64,000 nt of DNA from contig NZ_HG964406.1 of the NCBI RefSeq assembly GCF_000612805.1, positions 186,001 through 250,000 on the forward strand. The letters run 5' to 3'. The DNA comes from Bacillus ndiopicus (GTDB lineage: Bacteria > Bacillota > Bacilli > Bacillales_A > Planococcaceae). The translations under genes and the position numbers were made by a program. The notes beneath the pieces were generated by a model that saw only the letters and a program-made list of their open reading frames with translations, ran no database searches and was not told the origin of the DNA. Position 1 is the stretch's first letter. Each line of letters starts with the position of its first letter. Below, in pieces: positions 55,739-63,987 of this stretch.

Positions 55739-56683
55739 TTAAATCTCAACCTTTTCTTTCATTGTTATCACATCTATATATATTTTCCCCATAGTTTGCG
55801 CAGCTTTAATTTTATTATCTAATAGTTCATTTAATGTATACAATCCTTCCATAACATACATTAAATCCGCTCCATCTATTAATATAGTATTAAGTGTTTT
55901 TCCTCGCACAAGCGCTTTTATCGATTCAACTGAAAATCCATTCACAGATATAAATATGCCTCTTCCGTAGAGTTTCCCCTCTACTTTATAAGCAAAATGA
56001 TAAAGTGCATTAGATGCAATTGATGTATCTTGCCATTTTGCTTCTATAATATAATTTTCACCATCATACTTTATCGTTCCATCAATTTGTTCGCCAATTA
56101 ACTTTATAGAATCAGAAATTTGAATAGACTCTTTTATTAATAATTTCCTAATTAATTCCTCAAACAAATAGCCCCTCTTCTGTAATGATATAGGTTTATT
56201 AAATTCATCTTTACCTTGATACAAACTGAGATATTGCTTTTTTAGAATTTCTAAAGTATTTTTACTTTTTAATGCTTCTTTGTATTTACTTTCACGACTT
56301 TCAATTTGTTGTTTTATCTTGGCATCTCTTATCTCTTGTAATTGTCTTAGATGATTTATATTTCTTAACGCTTGAGCCTTATCCAATTTTTTAAGTGTTT
56401 CAAAATAGTAAGGATCATAATGATTCCATTGCAATAAAGCTTGTAAAATAGCTCGAAATTGCCCAAGCCCTCCATCATTTCTATTATTAAGATTTTCAAA
56501 AATACAATCAATTATTTTTGATCTGCTCAAATTTAGCTCTTCGTACTTCAGAGCATGCTTCAAATCTTGTTTCGTACAACCATTATTCACAAAAAATGAG
56601 ATAATATCTTTTTTCGGCCAAAAAATAGATAATATACATGTTCTCATAGAATCGGTAATATCTTTAGGAAACGAATCCGCCAC
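55739..56683 (-). CDS. Mrr-like restriction endonuclease-fold protein
   Basis: This 314-residue protein has a helical N-terminal domain (about 1-105), a coiled stretch rich in Lys/Glu (about 110-150) and a C-terminal PD-(D/E)xK nuclease domain. QKRGYLFEELIRKLLIKESI is the entry helix, then EQIDGTIKYDGENYIIEAKW gives Asp and the ExK pair, and GRGIFISVNGFSVESIKALV completes the core. Mrr-like nucleases cut modified or foreign DNA. The start is GTG with SD GAGGAGG. It is the first gene of the minus-strand unit continuing into the PRTase-HAD and DprA-like genes, with 135 nt before the next start. Confidence 0.82.
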   Translation of the reverse strand: MADSFPKDITDSMRTCILSIFWPKKDIISFFVNNGCTKQDLKHALKYEELNLSRSKIIDCIFENLNNRNDGGLGQFRAILQALLQWNHYDPYYFETLKKLDKAQALRNINHLRQLQEIRDAKIKQQIESRESKYKEALKSKNTLEILKKQYLSLYQGKDEFNKPISLQKRGYLFEELIRKLLIKESIQISDSIKLIGEQIDGTIKYDGENYIIEAKWQDTSIASNALYHFAYKVEGKLYGRGIFISVNGFSVESIKALVRGKTLNTILIDGADLMYVMEGLYTLNELLDNKIKAAQTMGKIYIDVITMKEKVEI

Positions 56684-57336
56684 TTGAAATAGCCTCCTCT
56701 TATTTAAGTATTAAATATTTCAATGAAATTAGAGAACTAGCCATAATGCCAATTATGTGTAGCACTCATAACTAAGTCCACTTCAAAGTTCTATACCGAT
56801 ATATAAAAACTATTATTTTACACTTATTTATAATATAACACAACAACTATAATAGTTTTTATATTACTGGAATGGCAACATAATTAGGAAAATTTTATGA
56901 TGGAAAAATGGCTCTTTTCAAGTATAACAAACATACAAGGAACCACTACCGACTCTTTCCAAATTATTATGTCCAATTATTTCATGGGAAATTAAACTAT
57001 TTTAAATATATATTATTATGGTGAAGTTACAAGTAAAAAGGAATTTCTAACACAAAGCTCCTAGTATATTTTCAAATAAATTTGATTTACTTTAACTTTT
57101 TCTTTATACAAAAAAGGAGGTATACAATTATTAGAATCTTTCATCTTTTTAAATAAAAGTTAGTCTGTAAAAGTAAATTAATCAAATATCATTGACTTTC
57201 TACATTCAGATGATAAATGGTATACTAACAAAATGAATTTTATAAATTAGTTCTAATTTCCCTTTTTATCTTCTAATAGTACAAAAGCCTGGTTTTTATC
57301 ATTAAAATATGTTAATTTATTATTGAGGTGGATTAT
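56684..57336. other. 650-bp divergent intergenic region with inverted repeat
   Basis: The region separates the nuclease operon from the methyltransferase gene. It contains a perfect 16-bp inverted repeat (56801-56816 and 56849-56864, core AAAAACTATTAT) with a 32-bp spacer. It also holds an orphan SD (AAGGAGG at about 57114) with no ATG behind it. TTGACT (57192) and TATACT (57222) may belong to promoters of the methyltransferase gene, but the spacing is not canonical. No coding sequence was supported. Confidence 0.5.
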
Positions 57337-58971
57337 ATGTACGCAATAGATTTATTCTGTGGTGCAGGTGGCTTTAGTGAAGGTATTCTGCAAGCAGGTT
57401 TCCATATAGTTTTTTCGAGTGATAAAAGTCCATATGTTCAAAGCACATATATGAACAGACATGAGCAACTCGGATTAATTCAGGATAACAATACACATTT
57501 CGAACGTTCTGATATTAATGATTTACAAGGTGAATTTATTTTGGAAAGTGTAAATAGATTACCTTATTTTACTGAAAGAAATATTAATTTTCAACAGGGA
57601 GATATCGATGCTATTTTTGGTGGACCACCATGTCAGGGATTCAGCATTGCAGGTCGAAGAGATGTGAATGATCCAAGAAATATGTTATTTAGAGAGTATC
57701 TTCGGATTATTGAATATATTCAACCTAAATATATTGTAATGGAGAACGTTACAGGGTTTATGAGTATGCAAATAAATCCTAATTTTGAAAGCTTTCACGG
57801 AATTAATTATGCAGATAATGAACTAATTTCAAATGTAGTTAGAAGTGAAATAGAGAGATTTGGCTATAATGTATTGGAACCGTGCATTTTAGATTCTTCA
57901 GAGTATGGTGTACCACAAAAAAGGCAACGGGTAATTTTCCTAGCATATAGAGAAGATATGCCACCTATCAATTATCCAATCCCTACTACTCCTAACCCAG
58001 ATGAAAAAATTACAATTGCTGAAGCTCTTGCAGGTATAAGTATGCAAACTACTGAAGTTGATTATATGAATAATTCTATGAATGGGAGAACTCCTCATTT
58101 TGAAACAAACATTCCAATTGCTCATCATGTCCGTCAACACAACATAGAGGAAGCTACTCATAGTGAAATAATAAGAGAAAGATTTTCTTTATTTAACCAA
58201 GGTGAATCTGTAAGCACTCTGAAGACAAGACTCAGGAACTTAAAAATTTCAAAGCAATTAGTGTTAAATTTCAATAATTATCCTAATTTGTTACGCGAAA
58301 CTACTTTTAATATTAATAAAAACGAAAATATGAATATATTAAGAAACTTTTTATCTGAACGTAACATAACTTTGGAGAACAAACATCACGTAAGTATTTA
58401 CAAAAAAATAATAAAATTTTGGGGTTTTGATATTAATTCATCTAGATATATGACTGAATTGAAAAAAGCAATTGATACTACAATTTTAGATACAGCCACT
58501 TTCACTGAACTCTTATTAACAGCTAGAAATAATTTTAACACTGGGATTACGGAAAACCACTTAATACATTGGTTTGAAAATAATGAACCAATTGAATTCA
58601 CAGACATTATTCAGGAAAGATTTATTTTAGGAAATAGAAATGATATGACGTGGGATGAACTTTGGAATGCCTTACTAACAAATAAAAATACAAGAAGTAG
58701 ATTAGATGCTAATCGACCAGGTCCAACAATGGTTACATTACCAGATGATTTTATTCACCCTACGCTTAATAAAATATTAAATGTCCGAGAAATGGCAAGA
58801 ATTCAATCATTTGACGATAGCTTTGAATTTTTGGGCAAACGTACCACTGGAGGAACAAAGAGAACTGAGGAAGTCCCTCAATTTACTCAAGTCGGAAATG
58901 CAGTGCCCCCTCTAATGGCTGCTGCAATTGCCAATGAAGTTGCAAAAGCTTTAAATCCAATAGGTAATTAA
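57337..58971 (+). CDS. DNA (cytosine-5-)-methyltransferase
   Basis: This 544-residue type II C5 methyltransferase has motif I AIDLFCGAGGFSEGI, motif IV GGPPCQGFSIAGRRD with the catalytic Cys, motif VI VMENVTGF, motif VIII PQKRQRVIF, motif IX in RPGPTMVTLP and motif X QVGNAVPPLMAAAIANEV. An unusually long variable region (about 230-440) holds the target recognition domain. The ATG at 57337 has SD GAGGTGG; the GTG at 57328 is less likely. It converges on the MvaI/BcnI-like nuclease gene and should protect that nuclease's site. Confidence 0.93.
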   Translation: MYAIDLFCGAGGFSEGILQAGFHIVFSSDKSPYVQSTYMNRHEQLGLIQDNNTHFERSDINDLQGEFILESVNRLPYFTERNINFQQGDIDAIFGGPPCQGFSIAGRRDVNDPRNMLFREYLRIIEYIQPKYIVMENVTGFMSMQINPNFESFHGINYADNELISNVVRSEIERFGYNVLEPCILDSSEYGVPQKRQRVIFLAYREDMPPINYPIPTTPNPDEKITIAEALAGISMQTTEVDYMNNSMNGRTPHFETNIPIAHHVRQHNIEEATHSEIIRERFSLFNQGESVSTLKTRLRNLKISKQLVLNFNNYPNLLRETTFNINKNENMNILRNFLSERNITLENKHHVSIYKKIIKFWGFDINSSRYMTELKKAIDTTILDTATFTELLLTARNNFNTGITENHLIHWFENNEPIEFTDIIQERFILGNRNDMTWDELWNALLTNKNTRSRLDANRPGPTMVTLPDDFIHPTLNKILNVREMARIQSFDDSFEFLGKRTTGGTKRTEEVPQFTQVGNAVPPLMAAAIANEVAKALNPIGN

Positions 58972-59006
58972 AAATGTATCAATTTAACTTAATTTTAGTA
59001 AATAGG

Positions 59007-59047
59007 AAAAGACAGAAATGTTATTACATATAACACTTCTGTCTTTT
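59007..59047. terminator. Bidirectional terminator between methyltransferase and nuclease
   Basis: AAAAGACAGAA and TTCTGTCTTTT form an 11-bp outer stem, with TGTTAT/ATAACA inside. T-rich sequence follows on both strands. Confidence 0.85.
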
Positions 59048-59054
59048 CTTTATA

Positions 59055-60230
59055 TTATAGGTCTACAAACTCCGTTGAGCTAAATAGCAAATTCCGATAT
59101 TTTGGCTTAATTCTGAAACAGTGACCTTTATCTTTATACCCTGTTCCATCTTCTCTTACTCTCCCTCGCCAGTCATAAGTAATATATCCTTGCGAAATCA
59201 ATAATAAAAATGATGAGAAAATTGGTTTTTGTGTGTAAACAGCTTCATTGTAATGATAATAAATTTTACCATCAATAAGCTGCTCCTCTGCTAGTACCCA
59301 TAAAGTAGAAGGGTGTTTTGCTTTTAAACGTTGTTCTAACTCATCTAAATGCCATATACAAGTTTCTACGTGGTATCCCTTACCATCAATATAGTATTGA
59401 GATAATTTATTTTGCTCTTCATCCACTTTTAAATATAATTTTTGATTATTTGGTTTATTGGATACTGTAACATATAGATCTATAAACCCTTCATATTTAC
59501 TTGAAGTATATCCAAAATTTTTAATCATCATAGGAGAAGAGCTGACTAGACTAGAAGACCAATCTGGAATCATGGAAAATAATGTATCACTTGTTTTCAT
59601 GTTTTTCCGTTTTGCTTTTAATTCAATACTCTCCTTAAAATCAGCAGTTTTAATTGAATTCGGTAATATACCAAGCTCACGCTCCAATGTATCACCAACA
59701 TCTTTGGGATTAGACTTTTCTGGCGATACACTTAAAACAGGTCCATTATGTTTCAAAGTTTTAATTAACTCGAAAAGCTCATCTTTAATTTCATTTTGGT
59801 CATTCTTGAAGAATTGCTTAATAAGTCCTATATTAAAAGTATCACCAGTTAACGGTATAATAACCAATTGATTATTATACGTTGTAAGATAAATTAAATC
59901 TTCAGCATTTGTTAACTTTTTCAAACCATAGACCCAAAACCGTGGGTCTCCATTCTTCGTTTCAGGTCGATAAAAACTACAATTAAATGTATAAACTTCA
60001 TCTGAAATTAATACTACTTCTTGCATAATTTTATTTGCAGTACCTTTATCAATTGTGCCATAATCAATAACAGAACCATTTTTTAAAACTTTACGAATAG
60101 GCTGTCCTGCATCAATAATTGATTTGTGTAGCATAGTGGGGGTTAGACGAACCAATGCATACTCTTGAACATGGCATTTTGTAATTAGTTCAAGAAGCTT
60201 TAGTTCTTCTTTGTCTGGTGTAAAATCCAT
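59055..60230 (-). CDS. MvaI/BcnI-family type II restriction endonuclease
   Basis: This 391-residue protein carries NPKDVGDTLERELGILPNSI and ADFKESIELKAKRKNMKTSD, then TLFSMIPDWS. This is the nuclease core of MvaI/BcnI-like enzymes, with catalytic Asp/Glu and ExK in ELKAKR. A C-terminal part with HVETCIWHLDELEQRLKAKH and a conserved YDWRGRVREDGTGYKDKGHC ending also fits MvaI/BcnI relatives. MvaI cuts CCWGG and BcnI CCSGG as monomers, so a CCNGG-type site is a reasonable guess. The N-terminal 150 residues are an extra domain beyond the small prototypes (about 240 residues). The ATG at 60230 has SD AAGAAGGAA. Confidence 0.85.
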   Translation of the reverse strand: MDFTPDKEELKLLELITKCHVQEYALVRLTPTMLHKSIIDAGQPIRKVLKNGSVIDYGTIDKGTANKIMQEVVLISDEVYTFNCSFYRPETKNGDPRFWVYGLKKLTNAEDLIYLTTYNNQLVIIPLTGDTFNIGLIKQFFKNDQNEIKDELFELIKTLKHNGPVLSVSPEKSNPKDVGDTLERELGILPNSIKTADFKESIELKAKRKNMKTSDTLFSMIPDWSSSLVSSSPMMIKNFGYTSSKYEGFIDLYVTVSNKPNNQKLYLKVDEEQNKLSQYYIDGKGYHVETCIWHLDELEQRLKAKHPSTLWVLAEEQLIDGKIYYHYNEAVYTQKPIFSSFLLLISQGYITYDWRGRVREDGTGYKDKGHCFRIKPKYRNLLFSSTEFVDL

Positions 60231-60589
60231 TTTAATTCCTTCTTCCATTTATTATTCCGTCAATTTTTGTGGGTTCACAAAAAATATTCATAGGGGTTTT
60301 TCCGCCAAAAAACCCTTCAATAACGGTTAATCACATGTTATCACATTACATTTCGAGTTGTAAAACATAAAATCATAAAGTTGAATAAATGGTTCTTTAT
60401 ACCCTAATCAATAGCGCTCAAATATTTTCATTTCAATAAACATTTGGCAATACACATTTACTAGGAAAAATTAAAAATATATATTTCCATACAAGGTGTT
60501 CCCATTTCGAAAATGATAAACTATTATAACTAGTTTAGTTAATAATATAGATACTAATAAAACTAAATGAATTGAAAGGATGAGTATAA
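60231..60589. other. Intergenic region upstream of the restriction nuclease
   Basis: No coding sequence was supported in this AT-rich stretch. It must hold the minus-strand nuclease promoter and the plus-strand promoter of the 75-residue gene. No convincing operator for a controller protein was seen. Confidence 0.4.
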
Positions 60590-60817
60590 ATGAAAAAATA
60601 TGTACAACAAATGTGGATGATACATGATACATTGTTTATAAATAAAGAAGATGCATTAAATATTGAAGATGGAAAAGAAACGGTAAAGAAAGTATACGTG
60701 GGAGTGGACGCAGGGATTGATTTAGATTTACAGCAAGAAAGTTCTGATTTCTTTGGAAGATGGATTTTTCAAACAGAATCTGAGGCACAACAAGAAGTTA
60801 ACGAATTTAATCAATAA
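60590..60817 (+). CDS. Small hypothetical protein, 75 residues
   Basis: This is an acidic soluble protein (MKKYVQQMWMIHDTLFINKE...) rich in Gln, Asp and Glu, with a good SD (GAAAGGATGAG). No domain was recognised. A strong terminator lies 55 nt downstream. It is a typical small island gene and could be an anti-restriction or inhibitor-sized protein, but there is no direct evidence. Confidence 0.6.
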   Translation: MKKYVQQMWMIHDTLFINKEDALNIEDGKETVKKVYVGVDAGIDLDLQQESSDFFGRWIFQTESEAQQEVNEFNQ

Positions 60818-60871
60818 AATCCCAATGAAAGCCTAAGGCATAAGTAAAAATACAATGAATTATGAAAATAG

Positions 60872-60922
60872 AAACGCATGTAAATTAAGTTCAAGAGGCT
60901 TAATTTACATGCGTTTATTTTT
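60872..60922. terminator. 18-bp perfect-stem bidirectional terminator
   Basis: AAACGCATGTAAATTAAG and CTTAATTTACATGCGTTT form a perfect 18-bp stem with a 9-nt loop, followed by ATTTTTTG. It serves the converging 75-residue and DUF4352-type genes. Confidence 0.88.
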
Positions 60923-60946
60923 TGATAAACTGTATTTCTATGACTA

Positions 60947-61483
60947 TTACATTTCAATTTCAATTTCAATCGTAATAGAATCAGGATTATCGAATGTTGT
61001 TGGTGTCCATATCAACTCATATTTATCGCTTACAGGTACATCAAAGAAAATTTTTCCCTCACCCCGTTTTCCTGCATCCATATATGCTTCCAATGAATTT
61101 TCATCATATGCGTGATAATAGCTAGTTGCAGTACCCGACTCATCATATACTTTAAATTGTATATCTTCTACATAATGACGTTTATCTGTATTATTTTTTG
61201 TATCTACATGAATTGTTAGCACTTTCCCTCGATCTGGTGCAATATACTGGTTTGGTTCTGTAAATTCAGCTTTTGTCACAGTCATTTCTAAACCTCTATA
61301 ATTGACGACCTCACCTACTTTAAATTTTCTATTTATAAAGTCTTCTGCTTGCTCTTCCTGCAAGTCTGTATTTTGATTATCATCTACAGATTCCTCTGGG
61401 GAAGGTACTAATATTAATAATGCTATAATTCCTAAAATAAAAACACCAAATAGCACTCCTAATATTTTCAATATTTTTTTCAT
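60947..61483 (-). CDS. DUF4352-type membrane-anchored protein
   Basis: This 178-residue protein has an N-terminal membrane anchor (KILGVLFGVFILGIIALLIL) and an acidic linker. The extracellular immunoglobulin-like DUF4352 domain (about 50-178) reads FKVGEVVNYRGLEMTVTKAE, GKVLTIHVDTKNNTDKRHYV and GEGKIFFDVPVSDKYELIW. No lipobox Cys is present. Such proteins are common on phage and integrative elements; their role is unknown. The ATG at 61483 has SD GGAGAGAG. An 18-bp motif shared with the Xre gene lies 115 bp upstream. Confidence 0.78.
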   Translation of the reverse strand: MKKILKILGVLFGVFILGIIALLILVPSPEESVDDNQNTDLQEEQAEDFINRKFKVGEVVNYRGLEMTVTKAEFTEPNQYIAPDRGKVLTIHVDTKNNTDKRHYVEDIQFKVYDESGTATSYYHAYDENSLEAYMDAGKRGEGKIFFDVPVSDKYELIWTPTTFDNPDSITIEIEIEM

Positions 61484-61597
61484 ACATCTCTCTCCATTTC
61501 TCTGTTTTATTGGGAAATAATTAATACAGTAAACGTAAACTGGATTAAATTCCCATAACCCCAATTTAATCTAGTTTTGTATTATATGAACCTAATT

Positions 61598-61615
61598 AAT
61601 ATTTATAGTATATAT
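61598..61615. repeat. 18-bp shared upstream motif, copy 1
   Basis: AATATTTATAGTATATAT is identical to the copy at 62253-62270. Here it lies upstream of the minus-strand DUF4352-type gene, where its complement TATACTATAAATATT could include a -10 region. Confidence 0.5.
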
Positions 61616-61661
61616 AAATATTAATTTAATATCAATAGTATAAAATAACTTCTATATAAAT

Positions 61662-61699
61662 GACCCCTTGTAAGGAGAATATTCTCCTTACAAGGGGTC
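61662..61699. repeat. Perfect 38-bp palindrome
   Basis: Each half is 19 bp (GACCCCTTGTAAGGAGAAT and its complement) with no loop or mismatch. It lies between the divergently spaced ends of the DUF4352-type and three-TM genes. It has no T tract on either side, so it is not an ordinary terminator. Confidence 0.75.
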
Positions 61700-61742
61700 T
61701 ATAATATCTTAAAATAATTAAATAACTGCCTATAAATATAAT

Positions 61743-62153
61743 TTATTCATCTAATGTCTTTAACCAATTTTGTATAGTTGTATTTTCCTGTACAAAATCT
61801 GATTCCATAATAGAAGGTACTTTCTCATATAACAAGTTCATATAAGAATAATCGTAGTTACTTACCTCTTGCTCAATTACGTATTGGAAAAAAAAGCTTA
61901 AATCCATACATAACATTATTACTAAAATAGGTATAACATAATATTTTTTTAACTCTACTCCCATCTTTTTAACTACTACAAGAAAAATAACCATCACTAT
62001 AGTTGAAAAGAGTGCCCCAATTGAAAATGTTATTACAAAAATTAAAAATTTAAAAAGTGCATTACTATTTTTGAATATAACTAACGTAATAATTAAAGCC
62101 AGTATTAATCCAATTGACGTTTTTATTAATCCAAATATCTCCATCAAAGTCAT
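61743..62153 (-). CDS. Hypothetical membrane protein with three TM segments
   Basis: This 136-residue protein has hydrophobic helices at about 9-28, 32-62 and 72-92, and a hydrophilic C-terminal tail (about 95-136). SD GGAGGATG supports the first ATG. No family was recognised. It lies divergently from the Xre regulator, so it may be controlled by it. Confidence 0.6.
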   Translation of the reverse strand: MTLMEIFGLIKTSIGLILALIITLVIFKNSNALFKFLIFVITFSIGALFSTIVMVIFLVVVKKMGVELKKYYVIPILVIMLCMDLSFFFQYVIEQEVSNYDYSYMNLLYEKVPSIMESDFVQENTTIQNWLKTLDE

Positions 62154-62252
62154 GTAACATCCTCCATATAAAATGTAATACTGCTAACTTTACACTATCC
62201 CCCTTTCTTTTATCATAATTATCTATATGTGTAGGCTAATTATATCACCCAA

Positions 62253-62270
62253 AATATTTATAGTATATAT
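62253..62270. repeat. 18-bp shared upstream motif, copy 2
   Basis: It is identical to 61598-61615, located 83 bp upstream of the Xre regulator start. A related TTAGTATATAGAAA follows at about 62288. Candidate operator. Confidence 0.5.
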
Positions 62271-62352
62271 TACATACAAATAAATATTATTAGTATATAG
62301 AAATCATTAAGTCTTCCTAATAGGGTTATCTTAGAAGGAGGAGTGAACTGAA

Positions 62353-62694
62353 ATGGATGATTTAATCAAGTCAGTTGGAATACACATTCGCATGTTAAGA
62401 AAAAGTAAGAATCTTAGTCAAGAAGAACTTGCTTTTAAAGCCAGTGTTCATCCCACCTATATTGGGCAAGTTGAACGTGGAGAAAAAAACCTAACAATCT
62501 CTAGCCTTCATCAAATCACAAACGCATTAGAAATTGATCTTGGGGAATTTTTTTCAGTAATTGAATCAAACTATACTTCTACTGAAAATTTACCATATAG
62601 ATTAATTATTGAATTACTATCTGATGTAAATATAAATGAGCAACAACAGTTGTACACAATTTTTAAACAAATTATTGAATGGAGAAAAAATTAA
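62353..62694 (+). CDS. Xre-family helix-turn-helix regulator
   Basis: This 113-residue protein has an N-terminal HTH (IRMLRKSKNLSQEELAFKAS, VHPTYIGQVERGEKNLTISS) and a C-terminal helical tail of about 45 residues, likely for dimerisation. It resembles SinR/controller-type regulators. SD AAGGAGGAG precedes the ATG. Repeated motif copies upstream suggest autoregulation. It could serve as controller of the neighbouring restriction-modification genes, but it is 2 kb away and the motif was not found before those genes. Confidence 0.88.
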   Translation: MDDLIKSVGIHIRMLRKSKNLSQEELAFKASVHPTYIGQVERGEKNLTISSLHQITNALEIDLGEFFSVIESNYTSTENLPYRLIIELLSDVNINEQQQLYTIFKQIIEWRKN

Positions 62695-62722
62695 GAAGCC
62701 CCCTATCATGGAGGGCTTCTTT
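62693..62722 (+). terminator. Terminator of the Xre gene
   Basis: AAGAAGCCC and GGGCTTCTT form a perfect 9-bp stem that overlaps the stop codon, followed by TAAGTAAAT (weak T tract). Confidence 0.65.
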
Positions 62723-62803
62723 AAGTAAATAAAACGTTTTATATGAAATTTCGATTATATATTATTCTCGTGTGCTTTTATTTTATTGATAGGAGGAAAA
62801 TAT

Positions 62804-63253
62804 ATGAATCAATCAGCCAAACGAGTAAACATTGTTCAGGTTAAATTAGTGCGTGAAAAATCATTACTGTATAAAGAAAGGCACATTAGAAGTCCTGATG
62901 ATGCTTATAATTTAATTAGCGAATTTCTAGGCGATGTTGACCGAGAACACTTTATAGTTATGTGTCTAGATACCAAAAATCAACCCACATGCATTCAAAT
63001 TGTTCATATAGGTAGCCTAAATGCCAGTATAGTTCATCCGCGCGAGGTGCTGAAAATTGCAATTCTGAGTAATGCTGCATCTATTTTAGTTGTTCATAAT
63101 CACCCCAGCAATATCTGTGATCCTAGTCCTGAAGATCTAGAAGTAACTGAAAGGTTAAAAAAAGCATGTAATATTTTAGGGATTGATTTGATGGATCACC
63201 TAATCATCTGTACTAACAATTTCAAATCTCTAAAAGAAATTGGTGTTATATAA
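62804..63253 (+). CDS. RadC-like JAB domain protein (accessory type)
   Basis: This 149-residue protein has the RadC JAB/MPN metalloprotease-like site VHNHPSNICDPSPEDLEVT, with HxHPS...D metal ligands. DREHFIVMCLDTKNQPTCIQ comes earlier and IDLMDHLIICTNNFKSLKEI closes the fold. It lacks the N-terminal HhH part of chromosomal RadC, as is common for RadC proteins of integrative elements. The function of RadC is not established, although it is often found with anti-restriction genes. The ATG at 62804 has SD GGAGG. Confidence 0.85.
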   Translation: MNQSAKRVNIVQVKLVREKSLLYKERHIRSPDDAYNLISEFLGDVDREHFIVMCLDTKNQPTCIQIVHIGSLNASIVHPREVLKIAILSNAASILVVHNHPSNICDPSPEDLEVTERLKKACNILGIDLMDHLIICTNNFKSLKEIGVI

Positions 63254-63267
63254 GGAGGTGAAATCAA

Positions 63268-63345
63268 TTGTTTAAAAAAGTATTTATTCCATTAATTACT
63301 ACAGTTGCAATAGAAGTAATAGAAAGTACCATTAAGAAAAAATAA
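63268..63345 (+). CDS. 25-residue microprotein downstream of the RadC-like gene
   Basis: A TTG start follows an excellent SD (AAGGAGGTGA) 14 nt after the radC-like stop and encodes MFKKVFIPLITTVAIEVIESTIKKK. The peptide has basic ends and a hydrophobic/amphipathic middle. It could be a small membrane-active peptide or regulator. The strong SD and the terminator immediately after the stop support translation. Confidence 0.5.
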   Translation: MFKKVFIPLITTVAIEVIESTIKKK

Positions 63346-63352
63346 CACTCGT

Positions 63353-63388
63353 AAAGAACTAGGATACCACTCTACATCCTAGTTCTTT
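63353..63388. terminator. Bidirectional terminator after the microprotein
   Basis: AAAGAACTAGGAT and ATCCTAGTTCTTT form a perfect 13-bp stem with a 10-nt loop. It also overlaps the end of the converging gene at 63379. Confidence 0.8.
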
Positions 63389-63987
63389 CGAACAAATGCA
63401 TCGTATACCGCTAAATAGTTATAAAAATAAAATTCTTTCCACATTAAATCCTTTGTACTCTGGGCTTTTTCGTTTATTTTTTTTATTTTTTGTTCAAATT
63501 TCTTCAAATGGCTTTCATAAGGGTCCTCTTTGATTAATTCATCATAGATAAAATGTTCTCTCGATTTTTCTTCCTGTGAGCTTGATACATTACTTATTAC
63601 ATTTCCTAAATCTTCTAAGCATTTGTTATATATGTTACTATGAGCTTTATATAACATTTCCCCATCCATTATTTTGTTATCAAAGGAAACTTTAATTAAT
63701 AATTCTTTAGTTAAAATACCATTATAATTGACTAAATCAATGCTATCTCTACACAAATTTTTAATAATATTATAGAAAACATTAGATTTTTTTGTGTATT
63801 CTTTTAGAGGATATATGCTAAAGTTTTTAGCTATTCTTGATTTTTTAGCAAGCACATTTGTTATAATATTCAAATCATACAATTTTGTACTATTATTGAA
63901 AAAATAAAAATTCAATGATTTATTATATTTGAACTTTTTTTCATTAAGCTTTGAAATATAATAATTCATTAATTGTTGACTATCCAC
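63379..63987 (-). CDS. Hypothetical protein at the window edge (possibly 5'-partial)
   Basis: At least 202 residues, helical and Lys/Asn-rich, with no motif recognised. A GTG at 63987 is a possible start, but the frame is open to the window end and no SD is visible within the 13 nt left, so the true start may lie outside. It is strongly AT-rich, like the surrounding island genes. Confidence 0.5.
   Translation of the reverse strand: MDSQQLMNYYISKLNEKKFKYNKSLNFYFFNNSTKLYDLNIITNVLAKKSRIAKNFSIYPLKEYTKKSNVFYNIIKNLCRDSIDLVNYNGILTKELLIKVSFDNKIMDGEMLYKAHSNIYNKCLEDLGNVISNVSSSQEEKSREHFIYDELIKEDPYESHLKKFEQKIKKINEKAQSTKDLMWKEFYFYNYLAVYDAFVRKN

Noticed and set aside
57110-57160. Possible leader peptide after a strong SD before the methyltransferase gene
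   Set aside because: No ATG, GTG or TTG follows at a useful distance; only an ATT-started nine-codon frame exists, which is not enough to call a gene.
62353-62694. Restriction-modification controller (C) protein
   Set aside because: The Xre protein is of the right type, but it lies 2 kb from the nuclease gene and the shared 18-bp motif is not found before the restriction-modification genes.
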